Assembly (NCBI GenBank): GCA_902771225.1
Contig: CACXWH010000015.1
Span: 1-33,401 of the forward strand
Direction of reading: 5' to 3'
DNA length: 33,401 nucleotides
Source: an uncultured Methanobrevibacter sp.
Lineage (GTDB): Archaea; Methanobacteriota; Methanobacteria; Methanobacteriales; Methanobacteriaceae
The position numbers and the translations under genes are program-made. Under the pieces are notes generated by a model. That model did not search any database and had not been told where the DNA came from. It was given only the letters and a program-made list of their open reading frames with translations. This document shows, one piece after another, positions 1 to 7,598 of the stretch (positions are counted from its first letter, which is position 1; each line of letters starts with the position of its first letter).

Positions 1-205
1 CAGCAACCGGATCATCAGCTTCTGCCTGAACAGGCTGAACATTATCTCCACCAGCAGCATTTCCATCAGCAGCCGGTGCAACATCAACTGCAGCAACATT
101 ATCCGCTGCAGCAGCATCAGCAGCAGCATCTTCAGCGCTTACAGCACCTAAAGTTAATGACAAAGCCATTAACACAATAAATATATAAAATATAGATTTT
201 TTCAT
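1..205 (-). CDS. Secreted Ala/Asp-rich protein, N-terminal part only
   Basis: The first 68 codons of a minus-strand gene whose remainder lies outside the window. The ATG at 203-205 opens a clear signal peptide: MKKS, a hydrophobic core around residues 5-20, and a likely cut after AVSA near residue 24. After it comes a low-complexity stretch of Ala, Asp, Val and Asn with a few Gly, Pro and Glu, like the linkers of secreted or wall-associated methanogen proteins. The complement of 207-213 reads GGTGTG, a plausible ribosome site a few bases before the ATG. No domain can be named from this fragment. It could be an adhesin-like or other surface protein. I am confident of the gene and its export, not of its function. 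Confidence 0.75.
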   Translation of the reverse strand, partial: MKKSIFYIFIVLMALSLTLGAVSAEDAAADAAAADNVAAVDVAPAADGNAAGGDNVQPVQAEADDPVA

Positions 206-762
206 TAAAAACACACCATTATTTTGTTATATAATCAATTTTCAAATTGACTTAAAATATTATGCATAACATACAACCAATATTAAAACTGATTCTATAT
301 ATTAATAAAATAGTATCTTTTAGTATATAAATTAATATGATTTTTTTCCAAATAAACTGCAAATAATTCATATAAAAATCTATTCGATATAATTTTATTC
401 AGAACAAGTAGAATATATTGTACAAAATTCATTTTTTCAAAATTACATGTAAACATTAATAAATTTGTATAATTGCCTGTGAAAATTATTATATAAACAT
501 GCGAATATACGGTGAAAAAATTACTTATAAAAATATATTGTAATTTATAATAATCTATTCGAGCAAAAAAATTTAACTTTTTTGGGCTTTGTAGAAATCC
601 TATCTGATTTTTGCAAAAATTTTTAAAATCTATTTTTATTTCTATTTTTACTTAGAATCTTTTGAAATAATCTAATTATTATGTATTCATATTTACACTT
701 GAAATTCAGATTGATTAGAAAAAATAAGCAGTATATATGAGTAAAAAAACCTTTTACTCATT
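206..762. other. AT-rich gene-free stretch
   Basis: I see no convincing gene in this 557-base interval. It separates the start of the minus-strand secreted gene from the end of the minus-strand membrane gene. Near 222-232 the complement reads GATTATATAAC, a possible TATA box for the secreted gene, though it lies close to the ATG. A short A/T hairpin (AAAAAAA, a few bases, TTTTTT) at about 565-583 could help end transcription from the downstream-facing gene. The 11-mer AATCTATTCGA occurs at 377-387 and again at 552-562; I attach no function to it. Confidence 0.5.
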
Positions 763-1869
763 TTAAGAATTAAAATAAGATATTTTCATCACATATTGTT
801 TTAATTTCCTAAATGCAACTATTAAAAATGATGAAAGAATTAAAATAATAACTGCCGCCAATATTATAGAAAGTTCCGTGAATACAAAATTATCATAGAA
901 TAAAAATATCAATAAAAAACTGAAAGGTATTAAAAACCATTGAAGAAGATATATGGTAGTGATATTTTTACTTAAGAAAGTAAACATTCCTCTAATCTTT
1001 TCAGGTAAAAACTTAGAAATCCAATGACAAAAACCTAAATTCCCATGAATATAAATTAAACAAAATACCGCATCAAGAGTTGTCATGAAATAATAGGAAC
1101 ATTCATTAGATAAAAAAGCATTTGGAATCATAGTTGTGGAAACAAAAAATAAAATTGATACTAATAAAAAAATTGGCCAAAATTTAAAGAATTTGTTTTT
1201 ATCAAGACATCGGCTAAAGTAATCTCCATATAAAATACCAAAAGCCGGGAAAATAAACCAATTAAACAAAGGAAAATATGAAAAATCAATTTTAGTTCCT
1301 ATAAAATAACCGATAAATATGTTCATCATTGGATTATTAAAATCCATGTTCCTTAAAAAGCTTCCAAAAACAGACATCAAAATTGCAATAAACAATATTT
1401 TTTTATAAGAAAAATTAAATTTCTTAAAAATAGCTAATAAAATCAAAGATAAAGCAGCAAAAGCTAAAATATCATTTACAAATATTATTAAACCACCATA
1501 AATATCCAATATATCCCATTCATTTATAAAAAAGCCAGCGATAAAAAAGGGAATTAAAAATTTTATAATATTAATAAAATAATCAGCAAACAACAAACGT
1601 ATTGCTCTTTTAATCATGAGCACAGGTTGTGATTTTCTAGAAAAAACTATTCCAACACCCATACAAAACATGAAAACCGGAGCTGCACAGGGTTCCCCTA
1701 AAATAAAATTAACAAATGTCTGAAATACACTAGAAGTAGAATCTGAAATAAAATACGAAATTAAAAGACAATGAGATAAAACCATAAATATTATAGAAAA
1801 TGCTTTTGCAATATCCAATTCTACTTGTCTACTTGTATTAACTTTATTCTTGTCAAACAATACTACCAT
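763..1869 (-). CDS. Multi-pass membrane acyltransferase-like protein
   Basis: 368 residues with about ten hydrophobic segments. Near residues 15-33 it carries the signature R-x-x-E-L-D-I-A-K-A-F ... M-V-L-S-H. That pattern (R, then D, then K/R, then a membrane helix ending in H) is typical of membrane acyltransferases of the acyltransferase-3 and DUF1624/HGSNAT-like group, which move acyl groups onto sugars or wall components across the membrane. A second family-like stretch, F-M-F-C-M-G-V-G, follows near residues 66-73, and an Arg/Lys-rich loop near 85-92. The start codon has no clear Shine-Dalgarno site. Substrate cannot be read from sequence. It stands alone, with about 200 bases before its upstream neighbour. 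The superfamily is likely; the precise family is uncertain. Confidence 0.6.
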   Translation of the reverse strand: MVVLFDKNKVNTSRQVELDIAKAFSIIFMVLSHCLLISYFISDSTSSVFQTFVNFILGEPCAAPVFMFCMGVGIVFSRKSQPVLMIKRAIRLLFADYFINIIKFLIPFFIAGFFINEWDILDIYGGLIIFVNDILAFAALSLILLAIFKKFNFSYKKILFIAILMSVFGSFLRNMDFNNPMMNIFIGYFIGTKIDFSYFPLFNWFIFPAFGILYGDYFSRCLDKNKFFKFWPIFLLVSILFFVSTTMIPNAFLSNECSYYFMTTLDAVFCLIYIHGNLGFCHWISKFLPEKIRGMFTFLSKNITTIYLLQWFLIPFSFLLIFLFYDNFVFTELSIILAAVIILILSSFLIVAFRKLKQYVMKISYFNS

Positions 1870-1942
1870 ATTTATTAATTAATGGAAATTATATTTAAAT
1901 ATTCCTATTTTATTGAACAAAAGTGCATAATAGTTTCAATAC

Positions 1943-2026
1943 CTACACCAGATATATCCTTACAGCTTGTCCACTATTTAAAGTATCATCCAAACCGTCA
2001 GATTTTGCTAATCTACATTTAGCCAT
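1943..2026 (-). pseudogene. Possible short gene remnant
   Basis: An ATG at 2024-2026 opens 27 codons beginning MAKCRLAKSDGLDDTLNSG and ending in TAG. Just before that stop, a neighbouring frame continues as KDISGVGIETIMHFCSIK before its own stop. Both pieces read more like protein than the surrounding AT-rich DNA. One frameshift near 1960-1968 would join them into a polypeptide of about 40 residues. I do not recognise it. It could be a decayed gene end or chance. Confidence 0.2.
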
Positions 2027-2086
2027 GAAATTAACTAAAAAAATAAAATAAATAATAAAAATAGATTTTAAAAAAAATTGCAATAA

Positions 2087-2776
2087 TCAAAAAGGATTTC
2101 TACAAAGCTCTTTTTTGTAATAATTCTGCGTTAATTTACAATTACTCAGACACTTACTGCAACCTAATCCTGATTTAAATTGTTCAATTACATATTGGCT
2201 GCATGAATCAATATCAATTATATCACTTCGATTAAGCCGTGAATTCCATTTTGCAGGATTGATAGCTTCGACAGGACATGCTTTTTGACATTCCTCACAA
2301 TCATCGCAGAATGAATCGGTTATAGCTTTTCCAGATTCCAAAGGCATATCCGTTAAAATTCCCAGAAGAACCACAGCAGAACCATATTCTTCACATACAA
2401 AAAGAGCTGATCTGCCTATCCAGCCTAGACCTGATTTGGTTGCAAGAGTTTTATAGGGCATTTTTGAAAGCAGTTTTTCCATGTTACATTCATTTCTCTT
2501 CATTGTTAATGCAAAAGCATCATACCCATTATCCTTTATCATCTGTTCTGCTTTAATTGATATTTCTGTCAGCTTATCCAATTCCTCATGAAAAATGTCC
2601 CAATATTTTCTAAATTCATCATCCAGTAAATTTTCAATAGCTTCTTTTGGCAGTTTTAAAACAAGAGAAATTGCATTATTTAGATTTGGAAAATCATCAA
2701 TATTTACACTGCAATATCCAACTTTTGAGACTCCTTCATCAATTAAATATTTTCTTAAAAATTCCCCATCAATCAT
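2087..2776 (-). CDS. QueG-like protein with two [4Fe-4S] binding motifs
   Basis: 229 residues. The middle has GLGWIGRSALFV followed by EYGS and a stretch ending LGILTDMPL, matching the conserved core around GWIGK and GEI-TDL of epoxyqueuosine reductase (QueG) relatives. It is followed by CDDCEECQKACPVEAI, a classic C-x2-C-x2-C-x3-C-P ferredoxin motif near residues 157-172. A second set, CSKCLSNC, lies near 204-211. QueG proper is longer (over 300 residues) and has a corrinoid-binding N-terminal part. This shorter form belongs to the wider family of 4Fe-4S double-cluster proteins common in anaerobes, often annotated as epoxyqueuosine reductase without proof. The real role is probably a cytoplasmic redox reaction on an unknown substrate. 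The ATG lacks a clear ribosome site. The palindrome at 2869-2892 lies about 93 bases upstream and could also influence this gene. Confidence 0.75.
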   Translation of the reverse strand: MIDGEFLRKYLIDEGVSKVGYCSVNIDDFPNLNNAISLVLKLPKEAIENLLDDEFRKYWDIFHEELDKLTEISIKAEQMIKDNGYDAFALTMKRNECNMEKLLSKMPYKTLATKSGLGWIGRSALFVCEEYGSAVVLLGILTDMPLESGKAITDSFCDDCEECQKACPVEAINPAKWNSRLNRSDIIDIDSCSQYVIEQFKSGLGCSKCLSNCKLTQNYYKKELCRNPF

Positions 2777-2868
2777 TATCTAATAATTTTTATGGCGTCA
2801 TATTTAAATATAATTAAATCTAAAATAAATATAACAATAGTTATTTGTTTGAAAATAATTATCTGAAG

Positions 2869-2892
2869 TTTTTTTAGGTATACCTAAAAAAA
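2869..2892. promoter_or_regulatory. Perfect 24-bp palindrome, DtxR/IdeR-like metal operator
   Basis: Two 12-base arms meet at 2880/2881: TTTTTTTAGGTA and its exact complement TACCTAAAAAAA. The core TTAGG-TATA-CCTAA has the form of operators bound by DtxR/IdeR-type iron or manganese repressors (TTAGG...CCTAA). It ends eight bases before the TATA box at 2901-2908 on the plus strand, where a bound repressor would block promoter recognition. The palindrome is seen directly; the regulator is inferred. Confidence 0.6.
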
Positions 2893-2900
2893 ACAAAACA

Positions 2901-2908
2901 TTTATATA
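2901..2908 (+). promoter_or_regulatory. TATA box for the plus-strand small RNA
   Basis: TTTATATA preceded by AAACA is a strong archaeal TATA/BRE arrangement. The usual spacing of about 25-27 bases puts the transcript start near 2930-2934, at the first base pairs of the first hairpin. No plus-strand gene follows until 6314, so this promoter has no protein gene to serve. Confidence 0.6.
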
Positions 2909-2930
2909 CTAGTTCTTACAACATTATTAA

Positions 2931-3120
2931 ATAGTGATGTGGAAAAACACATTGCTTAAACATAATTAGTCAAAAAAACTAATACAATCTCCAAAATTAA
3001 ATTATTTGAATTAGTTTCCACAATTTTCTAATTCAAAAACAAACACGGAAAAATCTGCCAAAATTTTCCAAAAAAAAACAAGTCAATAGGTGTTTAAACA
3101 ACCTTAAACACCTATTTATT
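2931..3120 (+). ncRNA. Candidate structured small RNA with five hairpins
   Basis: About 190 bases with no usable reading frame (the only early ATG gives ten codons). Five hairpins follow one another: 2933-2956 (9 pairs with two G-U, loop GAAAAA); 2965-2983 (6 pairs, loop CAAAAAA); 3005-3037 (10 perfect pairs, 13-base loop containing CCAC); 3047-3069 (6 pairs, loop containing TGCCA); 3085-3116 (13 perfect pairs, loop ACAACC, then T-rich DNA). The predicted start coincides with the foot of hairpin 1, and hairpin 5 makes a natural 3' end. The linker at 2984-3004 contains ATCTCCAA, an anti-Shine-Dalgarno-like sequence complementary to the rubrerythrin ribosome site. A metal-type operator overlaps the upstream promoter region. 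The hairpins would also exist as DNA inverted repeats, so RNA function is inferred. Confidence 0.5.
3085..3116. terminator. Bidirectional hairpin terminator
   Basis: Arms AATAGGTGTTTAA (3085-3097) and its exact complement (3104-3116) enclose a six-base loop. On the plus strand the hairpin is followed by TTTATT and further T-rich sequence. On the minus strand, downstream of rubrerythrin, it is followed by GACTTG and nine T. It can therefore end both the plus-strand RNA and the rubrerythrin message. Confidence 0.7.
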
Positions 3121-3154
3121 ATCTCTCATTTTAAAAAAAATAAAAAAATCAAAA

Positions 3155-3700
3155 TTATTTATAATTTTGAGCTCTTTGTTCGAAATGTGCTTTAGGATAT
3201 CCGCAAACAGGACATTGTTCAGGTGCATTAGGACCTTTTAAGATAAAACCACAGTTTTCACATTTCCATTCAACTGCTTCTTCTTTTGCAAATACAGTTT
3301 CGTCTTCAACAGTAGCAAGTAAAGTTCTATACCTTTCTTCATGCTCTTTTTCAATTTCACCAACTTTTTCAAACAAGAAAGCAATTTTAGCAAAACCTTC
3401 TTCACGAGCTGTTTCAGCAAATTCCTTATACATTGATGTCCATTCTTCGTTTTCACCGTCAGCTGCAGCATTCAAGTTAGTGATAGTGTCTGGTATTTCT
3501 TCATCGTGTAACATTTTATACCAAATTTTAGCATGTTCTCTTTCATTTTTGGAAGTTTCCATGAAAATATCATGAATTTGAACATATCCTTCTTCTTTTG
3601 CTTTTAAAGCAAAGTATTGGTATTTAGTGTGAGCTTGGGACTCACCAGCAAATGCCGCTTGTAAATTTTCTTCAGTTTTAGAACCTTTTAAATCAGTCAT
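3155..3700 (-). CDS. rbr: Rubrerythrin
   Basis: 181 residues. Rubrerythrin reduces hydrogen peroxide in the cytoplasm of anaerobes, using a diiron site and a rubredoxin-type iron centre. The N-terminal four-helix part carries the expected ligands in [10 protein letters not shown] and, later, [11 protein letters not shown], followed by [14 protein letters not shown]. The C-terminal rubredoxin-like domain shows CENCG and [12 protein letters not shown] five codons upstream also opens the frame, but the ATG at 3698-3700 is preferred because GGAG lies nine bases before it. A TATA box at about 3735-3742 predicts a very short leader beginning close to that ribosome site. The upstream same-strand gene ends 65 bases away, so this is probably a separate unit. 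Its ribosome site is complementary to the neighbouring candidate small RNA. Confidence 0.95.
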   Translation of the reverse strand: MTDLKGSKTEENLQAAFAGESQAHTKYQYFALKAKEEGYVQIHDIFMETSKNEREHAKIWYKMLHDEEIPDTITNLNAAADGENEEWTSMYKEFAETAREEGFAKIAFLFEKVGEIEKEHEERYRTLLATVEDETVFAKEEAVEWKCENCGFILKGPNAPEQCPVCGYPKAHFEQRAQNYK

Positions 3701-3703
3701 AAT

Positions 3704-3720
3704 ATACATCTCCAATATTA
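3704..3720 (-). promoter_or_regulatory. Rubrerythrin ribosome site, candidate small-RNA target
   Basis: On the message strand this region contains TTGGAGAT, including the GGAG Shine-Dalgarno motif nine bases before the ATG. It is exactly complementary to ATCTCCAA at 2987-2994 in the candidate small RNA. Pairing extends by four more bases on each side after one bulged base and one mismatch. Because the TATA box predicts a start near 3712-3716, the outermost pairs may fall outside the message. Confidence 0.4.
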
Positions 3721-3765
3721 TATATTAAAGTTCTTTTATAAAAAAATAATGATTTTTCATGAATT

Positions 3766-4449
3766 TTAGAAAAAATTCAAATATGCTAAAAAAGTAATTG
3801 AAAAATCTGTAAGAAAATGTGAAATATAAGAAACAAATACATTTTTAGTTTTTATATAAAGCAGCAAGTGAAATACAGAACCAAAACCCTGAATAACAAC
3901 AGCTACAATAACAGATGATGAAAATACATGTAATAATCCAAAAATAACTAATGTAAAAAACATTGAAAAGATTATGGAGAATTTACGATTTTTTAAAAAC
4001 TTAAATAGTAATGTTAAAAATATCAAAAGTAGAATAATCTTAATCAATTCCTCACCCATCATTGAAAATAGCAAAGTAACGAAGTCATTAAATAAATTAA
4101 TAGTAGGATATGATTCTGAAAATCCATCAAGCCCCATAAATTGAAATATATAACCCATAAGGGTAGAATAAAAGACATATACAAAAACCATAAGAATAGC
4201 CAAACCAATATCTTTTAAACTTGGTTTTCTGAATAATGCATTAAAATCCCAATTAAGAAAATATAATAATGGAACAAGCATTATTAATGCAAATAAGAAA
4301 GGACCAATATATGGGATATTTAAATAATATGGAATAAAGGCTAAAAAAATTGAAAAAATTAAAATAAATCCTCCCAACAGGGATAGTTTTGGATTATCAT
4401 TATAAAATGGAAAATCAGCACCTTCATCTTCAAACTTAAAAAAATCCAT
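3766..4449 (-). CDS. CPBP-family intramembrane metalloprotease-like protein
   Basis: 227 residues, about seven membrane segments after a short acidic N-terminus. Three motif-like stretches fit the CPBP/Abi group (relatives of Rce1): MGEELIK near residue 132 (E-E, with K where R is usual), FGLLHV near 170, and SHFLTD near 210. In the family these Glu and His residues bind the catalytic zinc inside the membrane; substrates in archaea are unknown. The ATG at 4447-4449 is preceded by AGGTGA, five bases away. It starts eight bases after the stop of the AAA+ gene, so the two are very likely co-transcribed and may act together. The EExxxR motif is imperfect, so peptidase activity is not assured. Confidence 0.7.
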   Translation of the reverse strand: MDFFKFEDEGADFPFYNDNPKLSLLGGFILIFSIFLAFIPYYLNIPYIGPFLFALIMLVPLLYFLNWDFNALFRKPSLKDIGLAILMVFVYVFYSTLMGYIFQFMGLDGFSESYPTINLFNDFVTLLFSMMGEELIKIILLLIFLTLLFKFLKNRKFSIIFSMFFTLVIFGLLHVFSSSVIVAVVIQGFGSVFHLLLYIKTKNVFVSYISHFLTDFSITFLAYLNFF

Positions 4450-4457
4450 TTTTTCAC

Positions 4458-6176
4458 CTAATTAAAATCTTCTAAAAGAATAGTCATCAACTCTTCATCA
4501 CTAATATCCAAATCGTCAGCCAATCTATTGGCCTGAGCAGTTAAAACGTTTTCAAAAATATTTCTGATCTGGCGAGCATTTGAAAAATTGTCTCCACGAG
4601 TATTGTAAATATCCTCACATAATCCTTTAAGATACTCATCTGCCTTAGAATCCAATTTAAGACTTGAATTTTCACACATGCTTAGGAATATGCCATACAA
4701 CTCTTCAGGATTATAATCTTCAAAGAAAATATATTTATTAAATCTTGACTCCAATCCAGGATTTGAATGGATGAAATTATCCATCAACTTAGGATATCCT
4801 GCAACAATAACAATCAAATCGTCACGATGATCTTCCATTGCTTTTAAAATAGTATCAATAGCTTCCTGGCCATAAGCATCATCTTGGCTTTTTGGAGCTA
4901 AAGTATAAGCTTCATCAATAAATAATATTCCTCCCATTGCACTTTGAATAACTTCCTGGGTTTTAATTGCAGTTTGTCCAAGATAACCTCCAACCAAACC
5001 ACTTCTATCGGTTTCAATTAAATGGCCTTTAGATAAAATTCCCAGTTTGGAATATATTTTTGAAAGCAATCTTGCAACAGTTGTCTTGCCTGTACCTGGA
5101 TTTCCTGAAAATACCAGATGAAGAGACATTGGAGGCTGCTTCATTCCACGCTCCTGTCTGATTTTTCTAATTTGAATCAAATTGACAAGTGAATTAACTT
5201 CTTTTTTAACAACTTCCAGACCAACTAACTTATTTAATTCTTCAAGCAAATCATCCAAACTTTCTTCATCTTCAGGAGAATTCATTTTTTGAAAAGTTCC
5301 TTCATCTACTTTATCATCACACAGCAATATGTCTGCAACAACATCAGGCCTTTTTCTAGATAATTCCTTATAGAAATCATCGTATTCTTCATCCCCATCT
5401 ATTGCCAGATTAATCCACTCTTTAGCATTTGCAATGAAATTTTCATGAAAATCTCCAGAGCTTTCACAATCGGTCAATAATTCCAATACTCTGTTAACAT
5501 GATCTTCATTAAAAGGTTCCTTATAGTTGCCCGTCGGATAATCTCGCTTAAATTCTATGATATGGTGGGCTAAACTGTTCATGAATTCATCTAAAATCCT
5601 ATAACATTTAGGTTCTGTGGAATCATCACATTTAAGATAAGATTTAGCAAGATTTCTGTATATTTCAAATAATTTATCAGTATATCCTTTTAAATTCCTG
5701 GCTTCCAGAAAATCCCTGTGGAACAGATCATTTTCATAGAATAATTTAAATGAAAAAGGCAGATGATTCATCAAGTCTTCATCAAGATTCTTAACCAGCA
5801 TCAAATACAGTTGTGATAAATCATAATCCAGTTTCAAAACATTTTTTATGAATGCCAATTTATCTTCGGAAAAGGAATCTCCTTTAACAGCAATGAATGT
5901 TAAAAAATCAGCCAGATCTGTTTGTACCATGTCTTTAACCAAACTGTTATCTGATTTGAAATCTGCAAGAATTGGGGTTATGTTTTTATCATATTCCCCG
6001 CGGTTATCAATCAAATCACAATATTCAAACAATTCTTCAATTTCTGTTTTGATATCCCCATATTCATCGGCTTGTGGAATCATTTCAAATGAATCATGAT
6101 TACAATACGGGCAAGTTTTAGCTGTGATATTAACTTTATGGTGACAATTTTCACAGATTTTCCAATTCACTGACAA
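4458..6176 (-). CDS. Zinc-ribbon AAA+ ATPase of the CbxX/CfxQ/SpoVK type
   Basis: 572 residues. Residues 8-26 form a zinc ribbon (C-x2-C ... C-x2-C: CENC and CPYC). Residues 40-300 are acidic and helical with no family I recognise. The AAA+ module follows: Walker A GNPGTGKTT at about 358-366, the VGGYLGQT pore-loop region near 395-402, Walker B ILFIDEAY near 417-424, and SRFNKYIFFEDY later. CbxX/SpoVK ATPases are hexameric remodelling machines; CbbX reactivates Rubisco, others have unknown clients. Translation probably starts at TTG 6174-6176 (AGGT nine bases upstream) or at GTG 6168-6170. It forms an operon with the membrane protease-like gene that follows. A role in membrane-protein quality control is a guess. 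Confidence 0.85.
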   Translation of the reverse strand: MSVNWKICENCHHKVNITAKTCPYCNHDSFEMIPQADEYGDIKTEIEELFEYCDLIDNRGEYDKNITPILADFKSDNSLVKDMVQTDLADFLTFIAVKGDSFSEDKLAFIKNVLKLDYDLSQLYLMLVKNLDEDLMNHLPFSFKLFYENDLFHRDFLEARNLKGYTDKLFEIYRNLAKSYLKCDDSTEPKCYRILDEFMNSLAHHIIEFKRDYPTGNYKEPFNEDHVNRVLELLTDCESSGDFHENFIANAKEWINLAIDGDEEYDDFYKELSRKRPDVVADILLCDDKVDEGTFQKMNSPEDEESLDDLLEELNKLVGLEVVKKEVNSLVNLIQIRKIRQERGMKQPPMSLHLVFSGNPGTGKTTVARLLSKIYSKLGILSKGHLIETDRSGLVGGYLGQTAIKTQEVIQSAMGGILFIDEAYTLAPKSQDDAYGQEAIDTILKAMEDHRDDLIVIVAGYPKLMDNFIHSNPGLESRFNKYIFFEDYNPEELYGIFLSMCENSSLKLDSKADEYLKGLCEDIYNTRGDNFSNARQIRNIFENVLTAQANRLADDLDISDEELMTILLEDFN

Positions 6177-6279
6177 ATTAACACGACCTATGTACTAATT
6201 ATTAAATTCAATATTAAAATAATTATGGTTGAAAAAATCATTGCTAAACAATACTAAAAATTCATTCCCAATTATTAAT

Positions 6280-6298
6280 AATTTTTATATTATTTAAA
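6280..6298 (+). promoter_or_regulatory. TATA box of the CDF transporter; message probably leaderless
   Basis: AATTTTTATATTATTTA is centred about 25 bases before the ATG at 6314. This spacing places transcription initiation at or next to the start codon. No Shine-Dalgarno motif is present, which fits a leaderless message. Confidence 0.5.
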
Positions 6299-6313
6299 AA
6301 ATAAAGTAATGGC

Positions 6314-7405
6314 ATGGATAGGCAAAGCAAAATTATTAAAACAAGCATTATTGGAATTGTTGTAAACTTAATACTGGTTGCATTTAAGGCCACCATAGGA
6401 ATTCTAGTAAATTCAATAGCAATTACATTAGATGCAGTCAACAATATGACTGATGCATTATCATCCATAATAACAATTATCGGTGCTAAATTAGCTGGTA
6501 AAGCTCCGGATAAAAATCATCCTTACGGTTATGGTAGAATTGAATATTTTTCATCAATAATAATAGCAGTAATCGTATTATGGGCAGGTGTTACTGCACT
6601 TCAGGAATCATGGCCGAAAATATTTGCACCGGATGTAACGTCTTACACTACCACATCATTAATCATTATTGCAGTGGCGGTGGTTGTAAAGATTTTACTT
6701 GGCAGATATGTCAAAAGTACTGGTGAAAAAATCAATTCGCAGGCTCTTATTGCATCAGGAAGCGATGCATTGTTTGATGCCATATTATCATTATCCACAT
6801 TGATTGCGGCCATCATCTCTATTTTTTACCATATCAGTTTAGAGGGGATTTTGGGAGTTATCATATCAATTGTAATTATTAAGGCTAGTATTGATATGAT
6901 TAAAGAAACTGTAGACAGTATGCTCGGTGAAAGAATTGATAAAGAGCTATCCTTAAAAATTAAGAAATCAATTGAAGAAATTGATGGAGTCTATGGTGCA
7001 TATGACCTAAATTTACATAGCTATGGACCTGAAAATATGCAGGGATCCGTTCACGTTGAAATTGACGATGACCTAACAGCCAGTGAAATCCATACATTAA
7101 CAAGAGAAATCACCTTAAAAATCTATAAGGAATATTCAATCCCTTTAACAGTGGGAATCTATGCAAGAAACGATGAGTATGACTATATCCGACACGATTT
7201 GGAAGAAATTGTATCTCAATATGATGAAGTCCTGCAGATTCATGGTTTTTATGTTTATGAAGCTCAAAAGATTGTAAGTTTTGATATAATTGTTGATTTT
7301 GATGCGGACAGGGAAAAGATTAAAGGGAAAATCACTTCAAAGATTAAGGAAAAATACCCTGAATTTGACTATCTCATAATCGATGACTATGATATCAGTG
7401 ACTGA
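6314..7405 (+). CDS. Cation diffusion facilitator (CDF) metal exporter
   Basis: 363 residues. The N-terminal 200 residues carry six membrane helices in the CDF pattern, with the family signature HPYGYGRIEYF after helix 2. The C-terminal 150 residues form the cytoplasmic domain, beginning at the GERID segment and containing the alternating H and D residues of the ferredoxin-like metal-sensing fold. It should export a divalent metal in exchange for protons. The helix-2 site reads N-N-M-T-D and the helix-5 site D-A-L-F-D, so the histidine common in zinc transporters is absent. That N/D pattern is closer to manganese- or iron-type CDFs, which is an inference. The C-terminal domain is longer than in FieF and seems to contain two related halves. 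It is divergently transcribed from the AAA+ gene. Confidence 0.9.
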   Translation: MDRQSKIIKTSIIGIVVNLILVAFKATIGILVNSIAITLDAVNNMTDALSSIITIIGAKLAGKAPDKNHPYGYGRIEYFSSIIIAVIVLWAGVTALQESWPKIFAPDVTSYTTTSLIIIAVAVVVKILLGRYVKSTGEKINSQALIASGSDALFDAILSLSTLIAAIISIFYHISLEGILGVIISIVIIKASIDMIKETVDSMLGERIDKELSLKIKKSIEEIDGVYGAYDLNLHSYGPENMQGSVHVEIDDDLTASEIHTLTREITLKIYKEYSIPLTVGIYARNDEYDYIRHDLEEIVSQYDEVLQIHGFYVYEAQKIVSFDIIVDFDADREKIKGKITSKIKEKYPEFDYLIIDDYDISD

Positions 7406-7531
7406 TATTATATTCATTATTTTTTTAATTTTACAATAGAAATATATGTTTAAAATCATATCAAATATAATCTTAAATAACAGTTTTACTACATTATTTT
7501 TAAAAATTACGGATTTTAATTAAAAATTAAG

Positions 7532-7548
7532 TTACATTTCAAGTGTAA
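7532..7548. promoter_or_regulatory. Candidate operator palindrome before the panE-like gene
   Basis: TTACATTT-C-AAGTGTAA has 8-base arms that match except for one T/G position. It is about 50 bases before the ATG at 7599, a sensible operator position. A partly matching sequence (ATTTCAAGTGTAA, inverted) occurs at 690-702. No regulator can be named. Confidence 0.25.
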
Positions 7549-7598
7549 TGATTTTAATAGAAAAAAGTTAATATTAATAAAAATTCAATAAAATATAT

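Noticed and set aside
377-562. Repeated 11-mer AATCTATTCGA as an operator pair
   Set aside because: Spaced 175 bases apart, not palindromic, and not positioned at a promoter.
2595-2783. Plus-strand frame opposite the QueG-like gene
   Set aside because: A shadow of a clear family protein on the other strand; no promoter or ribosome site.
2937-2969. Ten-codon frame (MWKNTLLKHN) at the start of the candidate small RNA
   Set aside because: No ribosome site, very short, and it lies in the stems of hairpins 1 and 2; more likely incidental.
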